Source of the DNA: an uncultured Oscillospiraceae bacterium
Lineage (GTDB): Bacteria > Bacillota > Clostridia > Oscillospirales > Oscillospiraceae
Direction: 5' to 3'
DNA length: 64,000 bases
NCBI GenBank assembly: GCA_947632005.1
Contig: CANRNU010000005.1
Span: 1 to 64,000 of the forward strand
How positions within the stretch are numbered: position 1 is the first letter of the stretch; every line of letters begins with the position of its first letter. The notes under the pieces were generated by a model. The model was not told the origin of the DNA. It made no database searches and saw nothing but the letters and a program-made list of their open reading frames with translations. Below, piece by piece: positions 33,379 to 42,772 of the stretch. A program made the position numbers and the translations under genes.

Positions 33379-36306
33379 TCACGGCCGCCGGTTCAGAAGC
33401 TGGTCCACCAGCTTGCGCACGGCGTCCATATCGATGGGCTTGGCGAGATGCCCGTCCATCCCGGCATCGGCGGCGTCGCGCACATCCTCGGCAAAGGTGT
33501 TGGCCGTCATAGCCACGATGGGGATGGTCTTTGCCTCGGGATGACTGCTCGCCCGGATCGCCCTTGTCGCCTCATAGCCGTTCATCACCGGCATCTGCAC
33601 ATCCATCAGAATCATGTCATAGCGGCCCGGTTCCGACTTTTCAAACCGTTCCAGAGCCTCCCGGCCATTTACCGTCACCTCGCATTTGGCGCCCTCGATG
33701 TCCAGCAGCTCCGTCAGGATCTCCGCGTTCAGTTCGTTGTCCTCCGCCACCAGGAACATCCGTCCGGCCATCGCGCTCTCTTTCTCCTCCGTCCCGTAGA
33801 CGGGCATTTCGGCCTGTTCGGCAAACAGCGGCTCGATGGCCTGCCAGAAGGTGGAGGTGAAGAAGGGCTTCGGCATGAAGGCGTTGATGCCGGCTGCCCG
33901 GGCCTCCGTCTCGATCTCGGTCCAGTCGTAACTGGTCAGCACCAGGATGGGGACGACCGTTCCCACCTGCTGACGGATCCTGCGGGCGGTCTCCACTCCG
34001 TCCATGCCCGGCATTTTCCAGTCCAGCAGGATCACATGGAAGTCCTCCCCATGCTCGTGCGCCCGCGCCGCGGCCTCCACGGCGGCGGCGCCCTCCGTCA
34101 CATAGGATACATCCACGCCGGTGCCGCGCATCAGCTCCCGGATGTTCAGGCAGATATCCTCCTCGTCGTCCGCCACCAGTATCCGGGTGATCTTGTGGCG
34201 GAACCATGCGGCCGTATCCTCCTGTTCCGGACGGACGAAGGACAGCTCCACCGTAAAGGTGCTCCCCTTCCCCGGCTGGCTCTCCACCCGGATGATGCCG
34301 CCCATCAGATCCACCAGATTCTTGGTGATCGCCATGCCCAGACCCGTGCCCTGGACCTTGTTGGTGACGGAACTGATCTCCCGGCTGAAGGGCGCGAAGA
34401 CCAGCTTCTGGAACTCCTCGCTCATGCCGATACCATTGTCCCGGACCACGAACCGCAGCTTCACATACTGCTGGGCTACCGGCTCCAGCTCGCTCACCAC
34501 AAAATCGATCTTGCCGCCTTCCGGCGTATACTTGACCGCGTTGGACAGCAGGTTGATGAGGATCTGGTTGAGGCGGAGCTTGTCGCCCACCAGCTGCTCC
34601 GGAGGCGCGCCCTGCACATGGATGATGAAGCTCTGGTTTTTCGCATCTGCCTGAGGCCGCAGGATGATGCTCAGATCCTCCAGCAGCTCCGGCAGGCTGA
34701 ACCGGTCCACGTTCAGGCTGGTCTTGCCGCTCTCGATCTTCGACATGTCCAGCACGTCGTTGATGAGGCTCAGCAGGTGATGGCTGGAGGCCGCGATCTT
34801 CCGGGTATACTCCCGCACCTTTTCGGCGTTGTTCGCGTCCTTCTCCAGCAGCATGGTAAAGCCCACGATGGCATTCATGGGCGTGCGGATATCGTGGCTC
34901 ATGTTGGACAGGAAGTTGCTCTTGGCCTCATTGGCGCTTTTGGCCGCCGTCAGGGCCTCCTGCAGCTGCTGGTTCATCTGCTGCTCCATAGTCCGGTCAC
35001 TGAGCACGATGATGAATTTCTCCACGTCCTGGATGCTCATATGATACACCGTCATCCTGTACCAGCGGCGCTCGCCGGTGGTCTGGTGCATGTACTCGCA
35101 TTCCCAGTACTTGTTGCCGTTCAGAGGGATGGCCGCCAGCTCGCCGGCGGGGATCACCACGTCGTAGTTGACCGCGCATTTCCCCATCACCCGGATGTCC
35201 TGCCGGGCCTCCTCCGCCGGGATGCCCAGGAGCCGCTCGATGTTGGGGCTGATATAGTCCACCGTATGGTCCCTGGCGTCCAGCATCAGGAAGATGTCGT
35301 CCACGCTGTTGGACAGCACGTCGAACATGCGCTCCCGGTATTGCAGCTCCATCCAGTTCTTCTTGGACTGCCGGCGGGTCCGCACCACCACCGGGGTGAT
35401 GGCCGCACCGCCCACCAGCAGGAAGACAGCCACCAGCACAGCGATGGTGGTCTTCTGCACCGAGAGGAACCCGGCGCTGATGGCTTCCCGGGGCACCACG
35501 CTCACCATCATATAATCCTGATAGCCCACGGGCTGGTACAAAATGCAGTGGCTGACGCCGCCGATCTTACACTGGACGACGCCGGACGCACCGCCGCACC
35601 AGTCGCTCTGGAGCGCCTCCAGGTCCTCCGTCTCCAGATCAGAGGCGGCCTTCAGGTAGGTCAGGTAATTTTCAAATATGTTCCCGCCGGTCTGGGTGGA
35701 CAGCAAAACGCTGCCGTCGTTGTGGACGACGAAGCACTTGGCGGTCCCGGCGAAAGCGTCCACATTCAGCGAGGCGGCAAGATCCGCGTTCGTATAGCTC
35801 ACGGCCACGGCCTCATAGGCAAAGTCCCTGTAGACCCCGGGCTGCACCGGCGCGGCGAACACCGTGACCTCCTTGCCGCTGGCCAGCTTCTCTCCCACCA
35901 TGACCGGCTCCTTCTGCTCCGAAAGCGCCTCCCAGACGGCGGCAAGGTCCGTGGCGCTCTCCGCGCCGTCAGGCGTCATGCATGTCCCGTCGCCGGACAA
36001 AAAGTACAGCTGTGAAAAGCCCCAGTAATTCTGTTTCCCGGCGATGAATCCGGATATGACGTCGGTGTCCTCTCTTCCCGCCAGCGCGAAATAATCGTCG
36101 CAGCTCTCCAGAAGGCCCCAGTTCCGCTCCACGAACGCGCCAAAGGTCCGGTTCACCTGGCCGTAGATCTCCTCCAGGTGACCGGTGCTGTCCTCATAGA
36201 TGCGGTGCGAGATAAACGCAAAATAGGCCGCCCCGATCAAAATGGCGGTAATGCCTACGACACACATCAAAAATGACGGTAAGAATTTCCGGAACCGTTT
36301 TTTCAT
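33379..36306 (-). CDS. Hybrid sensor histidine kinase with two receiver domains
   Basis: The protein has 975 residues: TM1 (about 10-30), a Cache-like extracytoplasmic sensor (about 35-285), TM2 (about 290-312) and a PAS-like domain (FDVLSNSVDDIFLMLD). HisKA (SNMSHDIRTPMNAIVGF) and HATPase_c (NLLSNAVKYTPEGG, GTGLGMAITKNLVDLMGG) follow. Two receiver domains have intact phospho-Asp sites (LLDWKMPGMDG and LMDVQMPVMNG). There is no DNA-binding output, so signalling must pass to an unlinked partner or act by receiver interactions. It is transcribed first, then the solute-binding lipoprotein. Confidence 0.93.
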   Translation of the reverse strand: MKKRFRKFLPSFLMCVVGITAILIGAAYFAFISHRIYEDSTGHLEEIYGQVNRTFGAFVERNWGLLESCDDYFALAGREDTDVISGFIAGKQNYWGFSQLYFLSGDGTCMTPDGAESATDLAAVWEALSEQKEPVMVGEKLASGKEVTVFAAPVQPGVYRDFAYEAVAVSYTNADLAASLNVDAFAGTAKCFVVHNDGSVLLSTQTGGNIFENYLTYLKAASDLETEDLEALQSDWCGGASGVVQCKIGGVSHCILYQPVGYQDYMMVSVVPREAISAGFLSVQKTTIAVLVAVFLLVGGAAITPVVVRTRRQSKKNWMELQYRERMFDVLSNSVDDIFLMLDARDHTVDYISPNIERLLGIPAEEARQDIRVMGKCAVNYDVVIPAGELAAIPLNGNKYWECEYMHQTTGERRWYRMTVYHMSIQDVEKFIIVLSDRTMEQQMNQQLQEALTAAKSANEAKSNFLSNMSHDIRTPMNAIVGFTMLLEKDANNAEKVREYTRKIAASSHHLLSLINDVLDMSKIESGKTSLNVDRFSLPELLEDLSIILRPQADAKNQSFIIHVQGAPPEQLVGDKLRLNQILINLLSNAVKYTPEGGKIDFVVSELEPVAQQYVKLRFVVRDNGIGMSEEFQKLVFAPFSREISSVTNKVQGTGLGMAITKNLVDLMGGIIRVESQPGKGSTFTVELSFVRPEQEDTAAWFRHKITRILVADDEEDICLNIRELMRGTGVDVSYVTEGAAAVEAAARAHEHGEDFHVILLDWKMPGMDGVETARRIRQQVGTVVPILVLTSYDWTEIETEARAAGINAFMPKPFFTSTFWQAIEPLFAEQAEMPVYGTEEKESAMAGRMFLVAEDNELNAEILTELLDIEGAKCEVTVNGREALERFEKSEPGRYDMILMDVQMPVMNGYEATRAIRASSHPEAKTIPIVAMTANTFAEDVRDAADAGMDGHLAKPIDMDAVRKLVDQLLNRRP

Positions 36307-36362
36307 GAAGTGCCCTTGCTCCTAACACTGACAAAGTTTTCAGTCCATGCCTTCCCAGTATC

Positions 36363-36391
36363 ATTCTATCATGTTCCATTAGAAAAATCAA
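36363..36391 (-). promoter_or_regulatory. Promoter of the hybrid kinase operon
   Basis: Minus strand TTGATT (36391-36386), 17 bp, TAGAAT (36368-36363). Confidence 0.65.
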
Positions 36392-36425
36392 TCGCTGCCA
36401 CGTTTCCTTGTCGCCTTTATAATCA

Positions 36426-37199
36426 TTATCCCAGCAGTTTTTGGTAGATATCGAAATTCTCCCGGCCATGGACCACGAAGACCACCTCCGGCCCCGGGGC
36501 ATTTTCCGCCCGCCAGGTCCGGACCGTATCCACGGCGATCTCCGCCGCCCGTTTTTTGGGGAAGCGGAACACCCCCGTGGAGATGCAGCAAAACGCCACG
36601 CTCCCCAGGCCCCTCTCCGCCGCCAGGGCCAGGCAGGACCGGTAGCAGGAGGCCAGAAGGGCCTCGTCCCGGGCCGTCACGCCGTCCTCAACGATGGGCC
36701 CCACCGTGTGCAGCACGTATTTGCAGGGCAGGTTGAAGGCGGGGGTAATCTTCGCCCCGCCCGTGTGCTCCGGGCAGCCCTGCTGGTCCATGAGCTGGGC
36801 ACAGGCCAGCCGCAGCTGGACGCCGGCAAAGGTGTGGATGCAGTTGTCGATGCAGTTGTGCCCGGGCACATAGCACCCGGTCATGCCGCTGTTGGCCGCG
36901 TTCACGATGGCGTCCACAGCCAGCGCCGTGATATCCCCCTGCCAAAGGTACAGTCCCGGCTCGGCGGGGCGCAGCCCGGACAGGGCTGTCACGCCCTTCT
37001 CCGCAGCCGCCTCCCGGAGGTATTCGTCCTGTACTGCGAGGAAATCCCCGCCGATCTCCCCCGGGGCCCGCACGTTCATGAGGGCCCGGAGGAGTTTTTT
37101 CTGCTCTCCCGCCTCCCGGGGCACGGCCACGTCCCGGTACCGGGGCTGTTCCCGCAAAAGCCTCTCGATGAGAAAGCTCCGTCTCTGCTCCTGGGTCAT
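36426..37199 (-). CDS. Zinc-type macrodomain protein (ADP-ribose hydrolase family)
   Basis: The protein has 257 residues: an N-terminal helical extension (about 85 residues), then a macrodomain with DITALAVDAIVNAANSGMTGC, the zinc-type loop CYVPGHNCIDNCIHTFAG, TGGAKITPAFNLPCKYVLHTVGP and the ISTGVFRFPKKRAAEIA loop. Zinc macrodomains of this type remove ADP-ribose from proteins and often pair with a sirtuin (SirTM) and lipoate genes. Neither is adjacent here. The promoter -10 (TATAAT, 37236-37231) is close upstream, divergent from the GLUG protein gene. Confidence 0.88.
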   Translation of the reverse strand: MTQEQRRSFLIERLLREQPRYRDVAVPREAGEQKKLLRALMNVRAPGEIGGDFLAVQDEYLREAAAEKGVTALSGLRPAEPGLYLWQGDITALAVDAIVNAANSGMTGCYVPGHNCIDNCIHTFAGVQLRLACAQLMDQQGCPEHTGGAKITPAFNLPCKYVLHTVGPIVEDGVTARDEALLASCYRSCLALAAERGLGSVAFCCISTGVFRFPKKRAAEIAVDTVRTWRAENAPGPEVVFVVHGRENFDIYQKLLG

Positions 37200-37337
37200 A
37201 TCCCCGCCCCTTTCGCTGTTTCATCCTTTTATTATAACACATCTTTGCCCCGACGCACAAACACGTCCCCTCTTGTATAAAATGGGACGAGGCCGAACGA
37301 CCTCTCCATCTATCATTTCGTGAGAGGTGCAAATAAA

Positions 37338-38846
37338 ATGTGTATACGATGGAAGAACGCCGACCGGATGGCCGGCTTTTTGTTATGTATCATCCTGCTG
37401 GTGAGCCTGTGCCGGTCCCATGTGGGGGCCTCTGCCGGGGCCATGACGGCCATCGGCAGCGCCGAAGAGCTGGAGACCTTTGCCCAGAGCGTGAACGGCG
37501 GCGAGAGCTATGCCGGTCGGACCGTGACCCTGACCGCCGACATCGACATGTCCGGGCGCGCCTTCGCTCCCATCGGGAGGCCGGAAGAGGGGCTGTCCCA
37601 TATCTTTCAGGGGACCTTTGACGGCGGCCACGTCATCTCCGGCCTGCGCATATCCCCCGGCGAGAGCGGCAGCGCAGGCTTTTTTGCCGAGCTTTATGAC
37701 GCCGCGGTGCGGGATCTGACCCTGGACGTGAGCATGACCGCCAACGGCCCCACCGCCGTGGGCGGCCTGGCGGGCTGGATGGTGAACGGCACGGTGCAGA
37801 ACGTGCTGGTGACCGGCCAGATCACCGCCGCCCGCTGGTCCTCCCCGGAGGACGGCGCCCTGGCGGCGGGCGTCATCGCCGGCAAGGCCACGGGCCGGAC
37901 CGTCATGGATCGGGTCGCCGCCCGGGGCAGCGTAGGCGGGGCCGGAGCTTTCCGCTGGGCGGTCTATGTGGGCGGCCTTCTGGGCTACGTCCAGGGCGGC
38001 GGCTCCATCTCCAACTGCTATTCCACCGCCGACGTGCATGTGAACGATGCCGGCGTCTATGCCGGGGGCTTTTTCGGCGGCGCCGTCAGTCCCCCCGCGG
38101 TGCAGAACGCCTACTGCGCCGGGTACGTCATCGGCGGCGCCGCCACCTCCGGGGCCTTCGCGGGGTACTGTACCGGCGGCAGCGCCCGCAACGGGTGGTA
38201 CGACGGCGACCTGAACCCCAACTTTGACGCCGTCGCGGCCCCCGCCGGGAGCCCCATCGGCGGGCAGCTGGAGCGGGGGACCACCGCCGCTATGCAGGCG
38301 GGCCCCTTCCCCCTCACCCTGGGGGAGGCCTTCACCCAGGCGGCCCCCGGCCAAAACCGGGGCTACCCGGTCTTTCTCTTTGAGAATCCCCATCCGGAGC
38401 CCACCGCCCCGCCCGAGCCTACGGACACACCGGAACCCACCGACACACCGGAACCTACCGACACGCCGGAACCCACCGGCACACCGGAGCCCACCAATTC
38501 ACCGGAGCCCATCGACACACCGGAACCCACCGGCACGCCGGAGCCCGCTGTCCCCACCGGGACGCCGCCGGGCCCCACGTCAAGTCCCTCTGCCCCCACG
38601 GCGGAGCCCACGGAGAGCCCCGCGCCCATCCCCAGCCCCACCGGGACGCCCGACGCCCCCACCCAGACGCCTGACGGCCGGACCGTGTACGTCTACGGCG
38701 GCGGAGGCGGCAGCGGCGGGAACGGTCAGGGCGGCGGGAGCGCCCCCCGGACTGGGGACGAACAGGACCTTCTCCCCTGGCTGGGCCTGCTCATCCTATG
38801 CACCGGGGCGCTGGCCGGCATCCTCCGGCGGCGGGGCCCCTTCTGA
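37338..38846 (+). CDS. GLUG-repeat surface protein with APRTG-type sorting signal
   Basis: The protein has about 502 residues: a signal peptide (FLLCIILLVSLC), then a region with GLUG-like repeats (GGLAGWMVNG, GGLLGYVQGGGSISNCYS, GGFFGGAVSPPAVQNAY) and IGSAEELETFAQSVNGG. A Pro/Glu/Thr stalk follows with repeated PEPTDT/PEPTGT units (about 350-430), then Ser/Pro/Thr-rich sequence, a Gly-rich tract and a C-terminal APRTG, hydrophobic helix and RRR tail. This is the layout of a sortase-anchored surface protein with APxTG instead of LPxTG. No sortase gene is near. GAGAGGTG lies before the ATG at 37338. Confidence 0.82.
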   Translation: MCIRWKNADRMAGFLLCIILLVSLCRSHVGASAGAMTAIGSAEELETFAQSVNGGESYAGRTVTLTADIDMSGRAFAPIGRPEEGLSHIFQGTFDGGHVISGLRISPGESGSAGFFAELYDAAVRDLTLDVSMTANGPTAVGGLAGWMVNGTVQNVLVTGQITAARWSSPEDGALAAGVIAGKATGRTVMDRVAARGSVGGAGAFRWAVYVGGLLGYVQGGGSISNCYSTADVHVNDAGVYAGGFFGGAVSPPAVQNAYCAGYVIGGAATSGAFAGYCTGGSARNGWYDGDLNPNFDAVAAPAGSPIGGQLERGTTAAMQAGPFPLTLGEAFTQAAPGQNRGYPVFLFENPHPEPTAPPEPTDTPEPTDTPEPTDTPEPTGTPEPTNSPEPIDTPEPTGTPEPAVPTGTPPGPTSSPSAPTAEPTESPAPIPSPTGTPDAPTQTPDGRTVYVYGGGGGSGGNGQGGGSAPRTGDEQDLLPWLGLLILCTGALAGILRRRGPF

Positions 38847-38861
38847 AAAATGCCTGCGGGC

Positions 38862-38890
38862 TTGTATTTTGCGCCGGATTCAGGTAAAAT
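38862..38890 (+). promoter_or_regulatory. Promoter of the MarR gene
   Basis: TTGTAT (38862-38867), 17 bp, TAAAAT (38885-38890). Confidence 0.75.
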
Positions 38891-38926
38891 GGTAGTAACT
38901 TAACTATGAAGGCGGCACACAAAGCA

Positions 38927-39409
38927 ATGGAACGCAAAGAGATACTGGATCAGATATGGGACGCGCAGGACGAGGCATACGACCTGATGAGCGAGTATGA
39001 CGCCCTGCCCCACCATTACGGAGACAACATCCTATATCAGGCGGAGGCATATATCGTGGGCTGGATCGGCCGCAAGCCGGACATCACCACCACGGAGCTG
39101 GCGGACGTGCTGAAAAAGACCCCCAGCGCCTGCTCCCAGATCATCCGCAAGCTCATCAGCAAGGGGCTGGTGGAGCAGACCCGCAACGAGCAGAACAAGC
39201 GGCAGTATAACCTCCGCCTGACGGACAGCGGAAGGCAGCTCTACAAAGACCACGTGGCCTTCAACGAATACTGCCAGAAGGCGACCTTCGAGATGCTCTC
39301 GGACCTCTCCGACCAGGACCTGGCGGCCCATCTGCGGGTCCAGCGGCGGCTCAACGAGGCGTACACTCGGGATGTGGAACGCAGCCGCGCCCACTACGGC
39401 AGGAAGTAA
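38927..39409 (+). CDS. MarR-family transcriptional regulator
   Basis: The 160-residue winged-helix protein shows TTTELADVLKKTPSACSQIIRKLISKGLVEQTRN and RQYNLRLTDSGRQLY, the MarR recognition helix and wing. It probably controls the permease, PatB and RidA genes downstream. The ATG at 38927 has AAGGCGG about 11 nt upstream and fits the promoter; the in-frame ATG at 38906 would leave a leader of only about 10 nt. It is separated from the permease by a terminator and a strong promoter with a dyad, the likely binding site. Confidence 0.85.
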   Translation: MERKEILDQIWDAQDEAYDLMSEYDALPHHYGDNILYQAEAYIVGWIGRKPDITTTELADVLKKTPSACSQIIRKLISKGLVEQTRNEQNKRQYNLRLTDSGRQLYKDHVAFNEYCQKATFEMLSDLSDQDLAAHLRVQRRLNEAYTRDVERSRAHYGRK

Positions 39410-39422
39410 GCAGCCCAAAGCC

Positions 39423-39454
39423 CCGGGGTCGGACAGACGCCTGTCCGGCCCCGG
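39423..39454 (+). terminator. Terminator after the MarR gene
   Basis: CCGGGGTCGGACAG/CTGTCCGGCCCCGG with an ACGC loop, then TTTTGT. Confidence 0.88.
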
Positions 39455-39505
39455 TTTTGTATATGTTGTCGAAATTCGGGAGGTGGATTTGTAGAAAACG
39501 ATAAA

Positions 39506-39520
39506 GTATCTAAAATATAC
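39506..39520 (+). promoter_or_regulatory. Candidate MarR operator
   Basis: GTATCTAAAATATAC, an imperfect dyad (GTATNT arms), sits 10 bp before the -35 box of the permease promoter. Confidence 0.4.
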
Positions 39521-39529
39521 AAAATTCTC

Positions 39530-39558
39530 TTGACAAATTTCCTCCGATTGCATATTAT
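39530..39558 (+). promoter_or_regulatory. Strong sigma-A promoter of the permease-PatB-RidA genes
   Basis: TTGACA (39530-39535), 17 bp, TATTAT (39553-39558). Confidence 0.9.
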
Positions 39559-39619
39559 TAAGATGCTTCAATGTTAAGGCCATAATATGAAAAAGAAGAG
39601 ATTTGAAAGGAGAATAATC

Positions 39620-40975
39620 ATGAGCGAAAAGTCCTCCTCCGTGGCAACGACAAAAGACTTAAAGCGTGTCCTCGGCCTTAAAGAACTGTTTTTTACAGCG
39701 ATAGGCCAGATCATCGGCGGCGGCATCATGTCCCTGACCGGTGTTGCCATCGCAAGAAGCGGACACTCCGTGCCCATCGCGTTCATATTGTCTGCCATCA
39801 TCGTCGTGCTCATTACGATCCCCAGGATCATTCTCTGCGGAACGATCCGCATGCGGGGCGGCGAATATACGATGATCGGGCTGCTGGCCGGAGAGAAATT
39901 CGCCGGTGTGTTTGTGTGGCTGCACATTGCCCAGAACATCGCGATCGCCATGTATGCCCTGTCCTTTGCGGACTATTTCCTGGCATTGTTTACCGGCCTT
40001 GACCGAAAACTGATCGCGATCGTCATTCTTACCCTGTTCTACTTGCTCAATCTTCTCGGAATTGATAAAATGGCCAAGGCGCAGAACTGGATCGTGGGGA
40101 TCATGTGCGCGAGCCTCGCGGCATTTTGTGCCTTTGGTATTACAAAGGTCGATTTTTCGGCGTTCGCCCCCTCTGTCATCTTTGAACACGGCGGCGTATC
40201 CGGGATGCTGAGCGCGGCGGTCCTCCTGATCTACGCCACAAGCGGCGCTTCCGCGATGATGAACCTGAGCGCGGAGGCAAAGGACCCGGTGCGCGACCTG
40301 CCAAAAGCGATGCTGACATCCACATTCGTGGTCGCGGTCCTCTACGCGTTTATGGGCATCGTGGCGTCCGGCGTACTTCCGATCGACCAGGTGGCGAATC
40401 AGTCTCTGGCGCTCGTCGCCAATGAAGTGCTCCCCCGTCCCCTGTACGTATTCTTTGTGGTCGGCGGATGCATGTTCGCTTTGATCTCTACCCTGAACTC
40501 CCAGTTCGCGTGGGCGACCAAGCCCATCATGCAGGCGTGCGTGGACGGATGGCTCCCGGAAAAGCTGGGCGTCGTCAACAATAAGTATAAGACGCCCCAT
40601 ATCCTTCTGACGATCCTGTACGTGATCGCGCTGGCGTGCATTCTCTTCAACCTTGACCTGGACATCATCGCCACGGTAACGGTGATCATCAACCAGTTGA
40701 TGTACCTGATGGTGAATATCAACATCGTTCGCCTGCCGAAGCTTCTGCCGGCACAGTGGGAAAAGTCCAAATTCAAGGTCTCCAACGGCGTATTGAGAAC
40801 TCTGTCCGTGGCAGCGGTCGTTATGAATCTCGTCAACATCTGGCTGGTCGCGCACGATTACAGCTGGTGGGTCTACGCAGCGAACATCGGATGCTTCGCT
40901 TTGGCATACATCTATGCCGTCGTCTGCATGAAGGCCGGAAAGGTCCATATGGAGATCAGCTACGAGGATCAATGA
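39620..40975 (+). CDS. APC-family amino acid permease
   Basis: The roughly 451-residue protein has 12 hydrophobic segments. The first holds the APC substrate/ion motif GQIIGGGIMSLTGVAIA; VLLIYATSGASAMMNLSAEAKDP is the typical TM6/loop sequence. It should exchange or co-transport amino acids or amines; substrate unknown. GAAAGGAG precedes the ATG at 39620; a start at 39587 lacks this. Codon use is visibly less GC-rich than the flanking genes, suggesting a different origin. With the PatB lyase next in line, sulfur amino acid uptake is plausible. Confidence 0.9.
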   Translation: MSEKSSSVATTKDLKRVLGLKELFFTAIGQIIGGGIMSLTGVAIARSGHSVPIAFILSAIIVVLITIPRIILCGTIRMRGGEYTMIGLLAGEKFAGVFVWLHIAQNIAIAMYALSFADYFLALFTGLDRKLIAIVILTLFYLLNLLGIDKMAKAQNWIVGIMCASLAAFCAFGITKVDFSAFAPSVIFEHGGVSGMLSAAVLLIYATSGASAMMNLSAEAKDPVRDLPKAMLTSTFVVAVLYAFMGIVASGVLPIDQVANQSLALVANEVLPRPLYVFFVVGGCMFALISTLNSQFAWATKPIMQACVDGWLPEKLGVVNNKYKTPHILLTILYVIALACILFNLDLDIIATVTVIINQLMYLMVNINIVRLPKLLPAQWEKSKFKVSNGVLRTLSVAAVVMNLVNIWLVAHDYSWWVYAANIGCFALAYIYAVVCMKAGKVHMEISYEDQ

Positions 40976-41103
40976 CCGGTTTCCTGCTGCTCTCATCTAA
41001 ATCAAAACGCAAAGTGTTGACTTAAGCTTCGTCATGAAAGTAAAATATAAAGACTTCCCGCACCACACAAGACAGCGGCGGGAATGCCGGAAGGAGGGCT
41101 CTT

Positions 41104-42321
41104 ATGAAATACGATTTTGAAACGATCTGGGACAGAAAAGGAAAAGACGCTTCAGCAGTGGATATCATCGGAAAAGACGTGACCTGGACCAAAGCGCCGA
41201 AAGCGCCGCAGGATGGCTTTTCCGCCATCCCCATGTGGGTGGCAGACATGAACTTCGCCACCGCCCCGACCATTCCCCAGGCGATCATCCAGCGCGCAGA
41301 GCATCCGCTGTACGGCTACTTCGCGACCCGCAAGGAATATTATGACGCGATCATCGACTGGCACGAATCAAGGAACGGGGTCACAGGCTTGACAGCAGAC
41401 GCCATCGGCTACGAAAACGGTGTGCTGGGCTGTGTGGCATGTGCCGTCCAGGCATTTACCGCACCGGGAGAGAAAGTGCTGATCCACAGCCCGACATATA
41501 TCGGTTTTACCCACGTGTTTGAAGATACCGGCCGTGTGGCGGAACTCAGCCCGCTGAAGCGCGATGAAAAAGGCGTCTGGCGGATGGACTATGAGGATAT
41601 GGACCGCCGGTTAAAGGCGAACGGGATACACCTCGCGATCCTTTGCAGCCCGCACAACCCTTGCGGGCGCGTCTGGGAACGGGAAGAGCTGGAGAAGGCG
41701 ATGGAGGTATTCAGGGAGAATGACTGCATCGTGGTATCCGATGAGATCTGGTCGGATATCGTTCTCAACGGGCACAGGCATATCCCCACGCAGAGCATCA
41801 GCGAAGACGCGAGAAACCGCACGATCGGCATTTATGCTCCCAGCAAAACATTTAACCTGGCCGGTCTGATCGGGAGCTATCACATCATTTACAACCGGCA
41901 TCTGCGTGACCGGATGGCTCACATGACCTCGACCTTCCACTACAACGACTTGAACCTCCTGTCCATGTATGCCCTGATGGGCGCGTATAGCGAGACAGGG
42001 AAAGAGTGGACCGACGAGCTCTGCGAGGTGCTCTCCAAGAACATCAATTACGCATATGACTATATCGAGAAGCATTTTCAGGGCGTATCGGTCGCAAAGC
42101 CCGATGGGACCTATATGATGTTCCTGCATTGTGAGGAATTCTGCAAAAAGGCAGGGCTCACTCTGGACGAGCTCCTGGAGGCCGGATGGAAAGTCGGCGT
42201 AGCCTGGCAGGACGGCGCGGCATTCCATGACGAATGGGCGGTAAGAATGAACTTTGCCGTCCCGTACAGTTTGGTCGTAGAGGCCATGGACCGGCTGGAC
42301 AAATACGTCTTCAATAAGTAA
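41104..42321 (+). CDS. PatB/MalY-family PLP C-S lyase (cystathionine beta-lyase type)
   Basis: The 405-residue fold-type I PLP enzyme shows PMWVADMNFATAP (the MalY/PatB signature), YGYFATRKEYYDAI, LCSPHNPCGRVW, VVSDEIWSDIV and the PLP lysine in APSKTFNLAG. Family members cleave cystathionine or cysteine conjugates to a thiol, pyruvate and ammonia. AAGGAGGG precedes the ATG. The permease upstream and RidA downstream suggest a substrate-import, beta-elimination and enamine-clearing unit. Confidence 0.92.
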   Translation: MKYDFETIWDRKGKDASAVDIIGKDVTWTKAPKAPQDGFSAIPMWVADMNFATAPTIPQAIIQRAEHPLYGYFATRKEYYDAIIDWHESRNGVTGLTADAIGYENGVLGCVACAVQAFTAPGEKVLIHSPTYIGFTHVFEDTGRVAELSPLKRDEKGVWRMDYEDMDRRLKANGIHLAILCSPHNPCGRVWEREELEKAMEVFRENDCIVVSDEIWSDIVLNGHRHIPTQSISEDARNRTIGIYAPSKTFNLAGLIGSYHIIYNRHLRDRMAHMTSTFHYNDLNLLSMYALMGAYSETGKEWTDELCEVLSKNINYAYDYIEKHFQGVSVAKPDGTYMMFLHCEEFCKKAGLTLDELLEAGWKVGVAWQDGAAFHDEWAVRMNFAVPYSLVVEAMDRLDKYVFNK

Positions 42322-42339
42322 AATACATATGCAGATCTC

Positions 42340-42366
42340 GAGCGCCCGCCGAGGACGGCGGGCGCT
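42340..42366 (+). other. Hairpin between patB-like gene and ridA
   Basis: GAGCGCCCGCCG/CGGCGGGCGCTC-type stem with an AGGA loop and no U tract; probably an mRNA stabiliser or partial terminator inside the operon. Confidence 0.5.
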
Positions 42367-42390
42367 CACCACACAAGGAGGAATATGACT

Positions 42391-42759
42391 ATGACCATCA
42401 TCCATACCGACGCCGCCCCCGCCGCCATCGGCCCCTATTCCCAGGGCTATGAGGTGAACGGCCTGGTGTGCACCTCGGGCCAGATACCCGTGGACCCCGC
42501 CACCGGCGCCGTGCCGGAGGGCATCGCCGCCCAGGCGGAACAGAGCTGCAAAAACGTGGGCGCCATCCTGGCCGCCGCCGGCGTTGGCTTTGAAAATGTC
42601 TTCAAGACCACCTGCTTTTTGGCCGATATGGGCGACTTCGCCGCCTTCAACCAGGTCTATGAGAAGTTCTTCGTCTCCAAGCCCGCCCGCAGCTGCGTGG
42701 CGGTGAAGGACCTGCCCAAGGGCGTGCTGTGCGAGATCGAGGCCCTCGCCGCCAAGTAA
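42391..42759 (+). CDS. ridA: RidA-family enamine/imine deaminase
   Basis: The 122-residue protein shows the RidA hallmarks AIGPYSQGYEVNGLVCTSGQ, the QAEQSCKNVGAILAAAG segment, the conserved Arg of PARSCVAVKDLPKG and the terminal EIEALA. RidA hydrolyses reactive 2-aminoacrylate enamines released by PLP beta-eliminating enzymes, so its position after the PatB-like lyase makes functional sense. AAGGAGG lies 9 nt before the ATG at 42391 and only 3-4 nt before an ATG at 42385. High GC, unlike the two genes before it. Confidence 0.93.
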   Translation: MTIIHTDAAPAAIGPYSQGYEVNGLVCTSGQIPVDPATGAVPEGIAAQAEQSCKNVGAILAAAGVGFENVFKTTCFLADMGDFAAFNQVYEKFFVSKPARSCVAVKDLPKGVLCEIEALAAK

Positions 42760-42772
42760 ACACCCAGCCGCA

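Noticed and set aside
33208..36015. 935-codon plus-strand frame opposite the hybrid kinase
   Set aside because: Antisense of well-supported kinase domains; no start signals.
37320..37338. GTG start for the GLUG protein
   Set aside because: It overlaps the ribosome site GAGAGGTG that serves the ATG at 37338.
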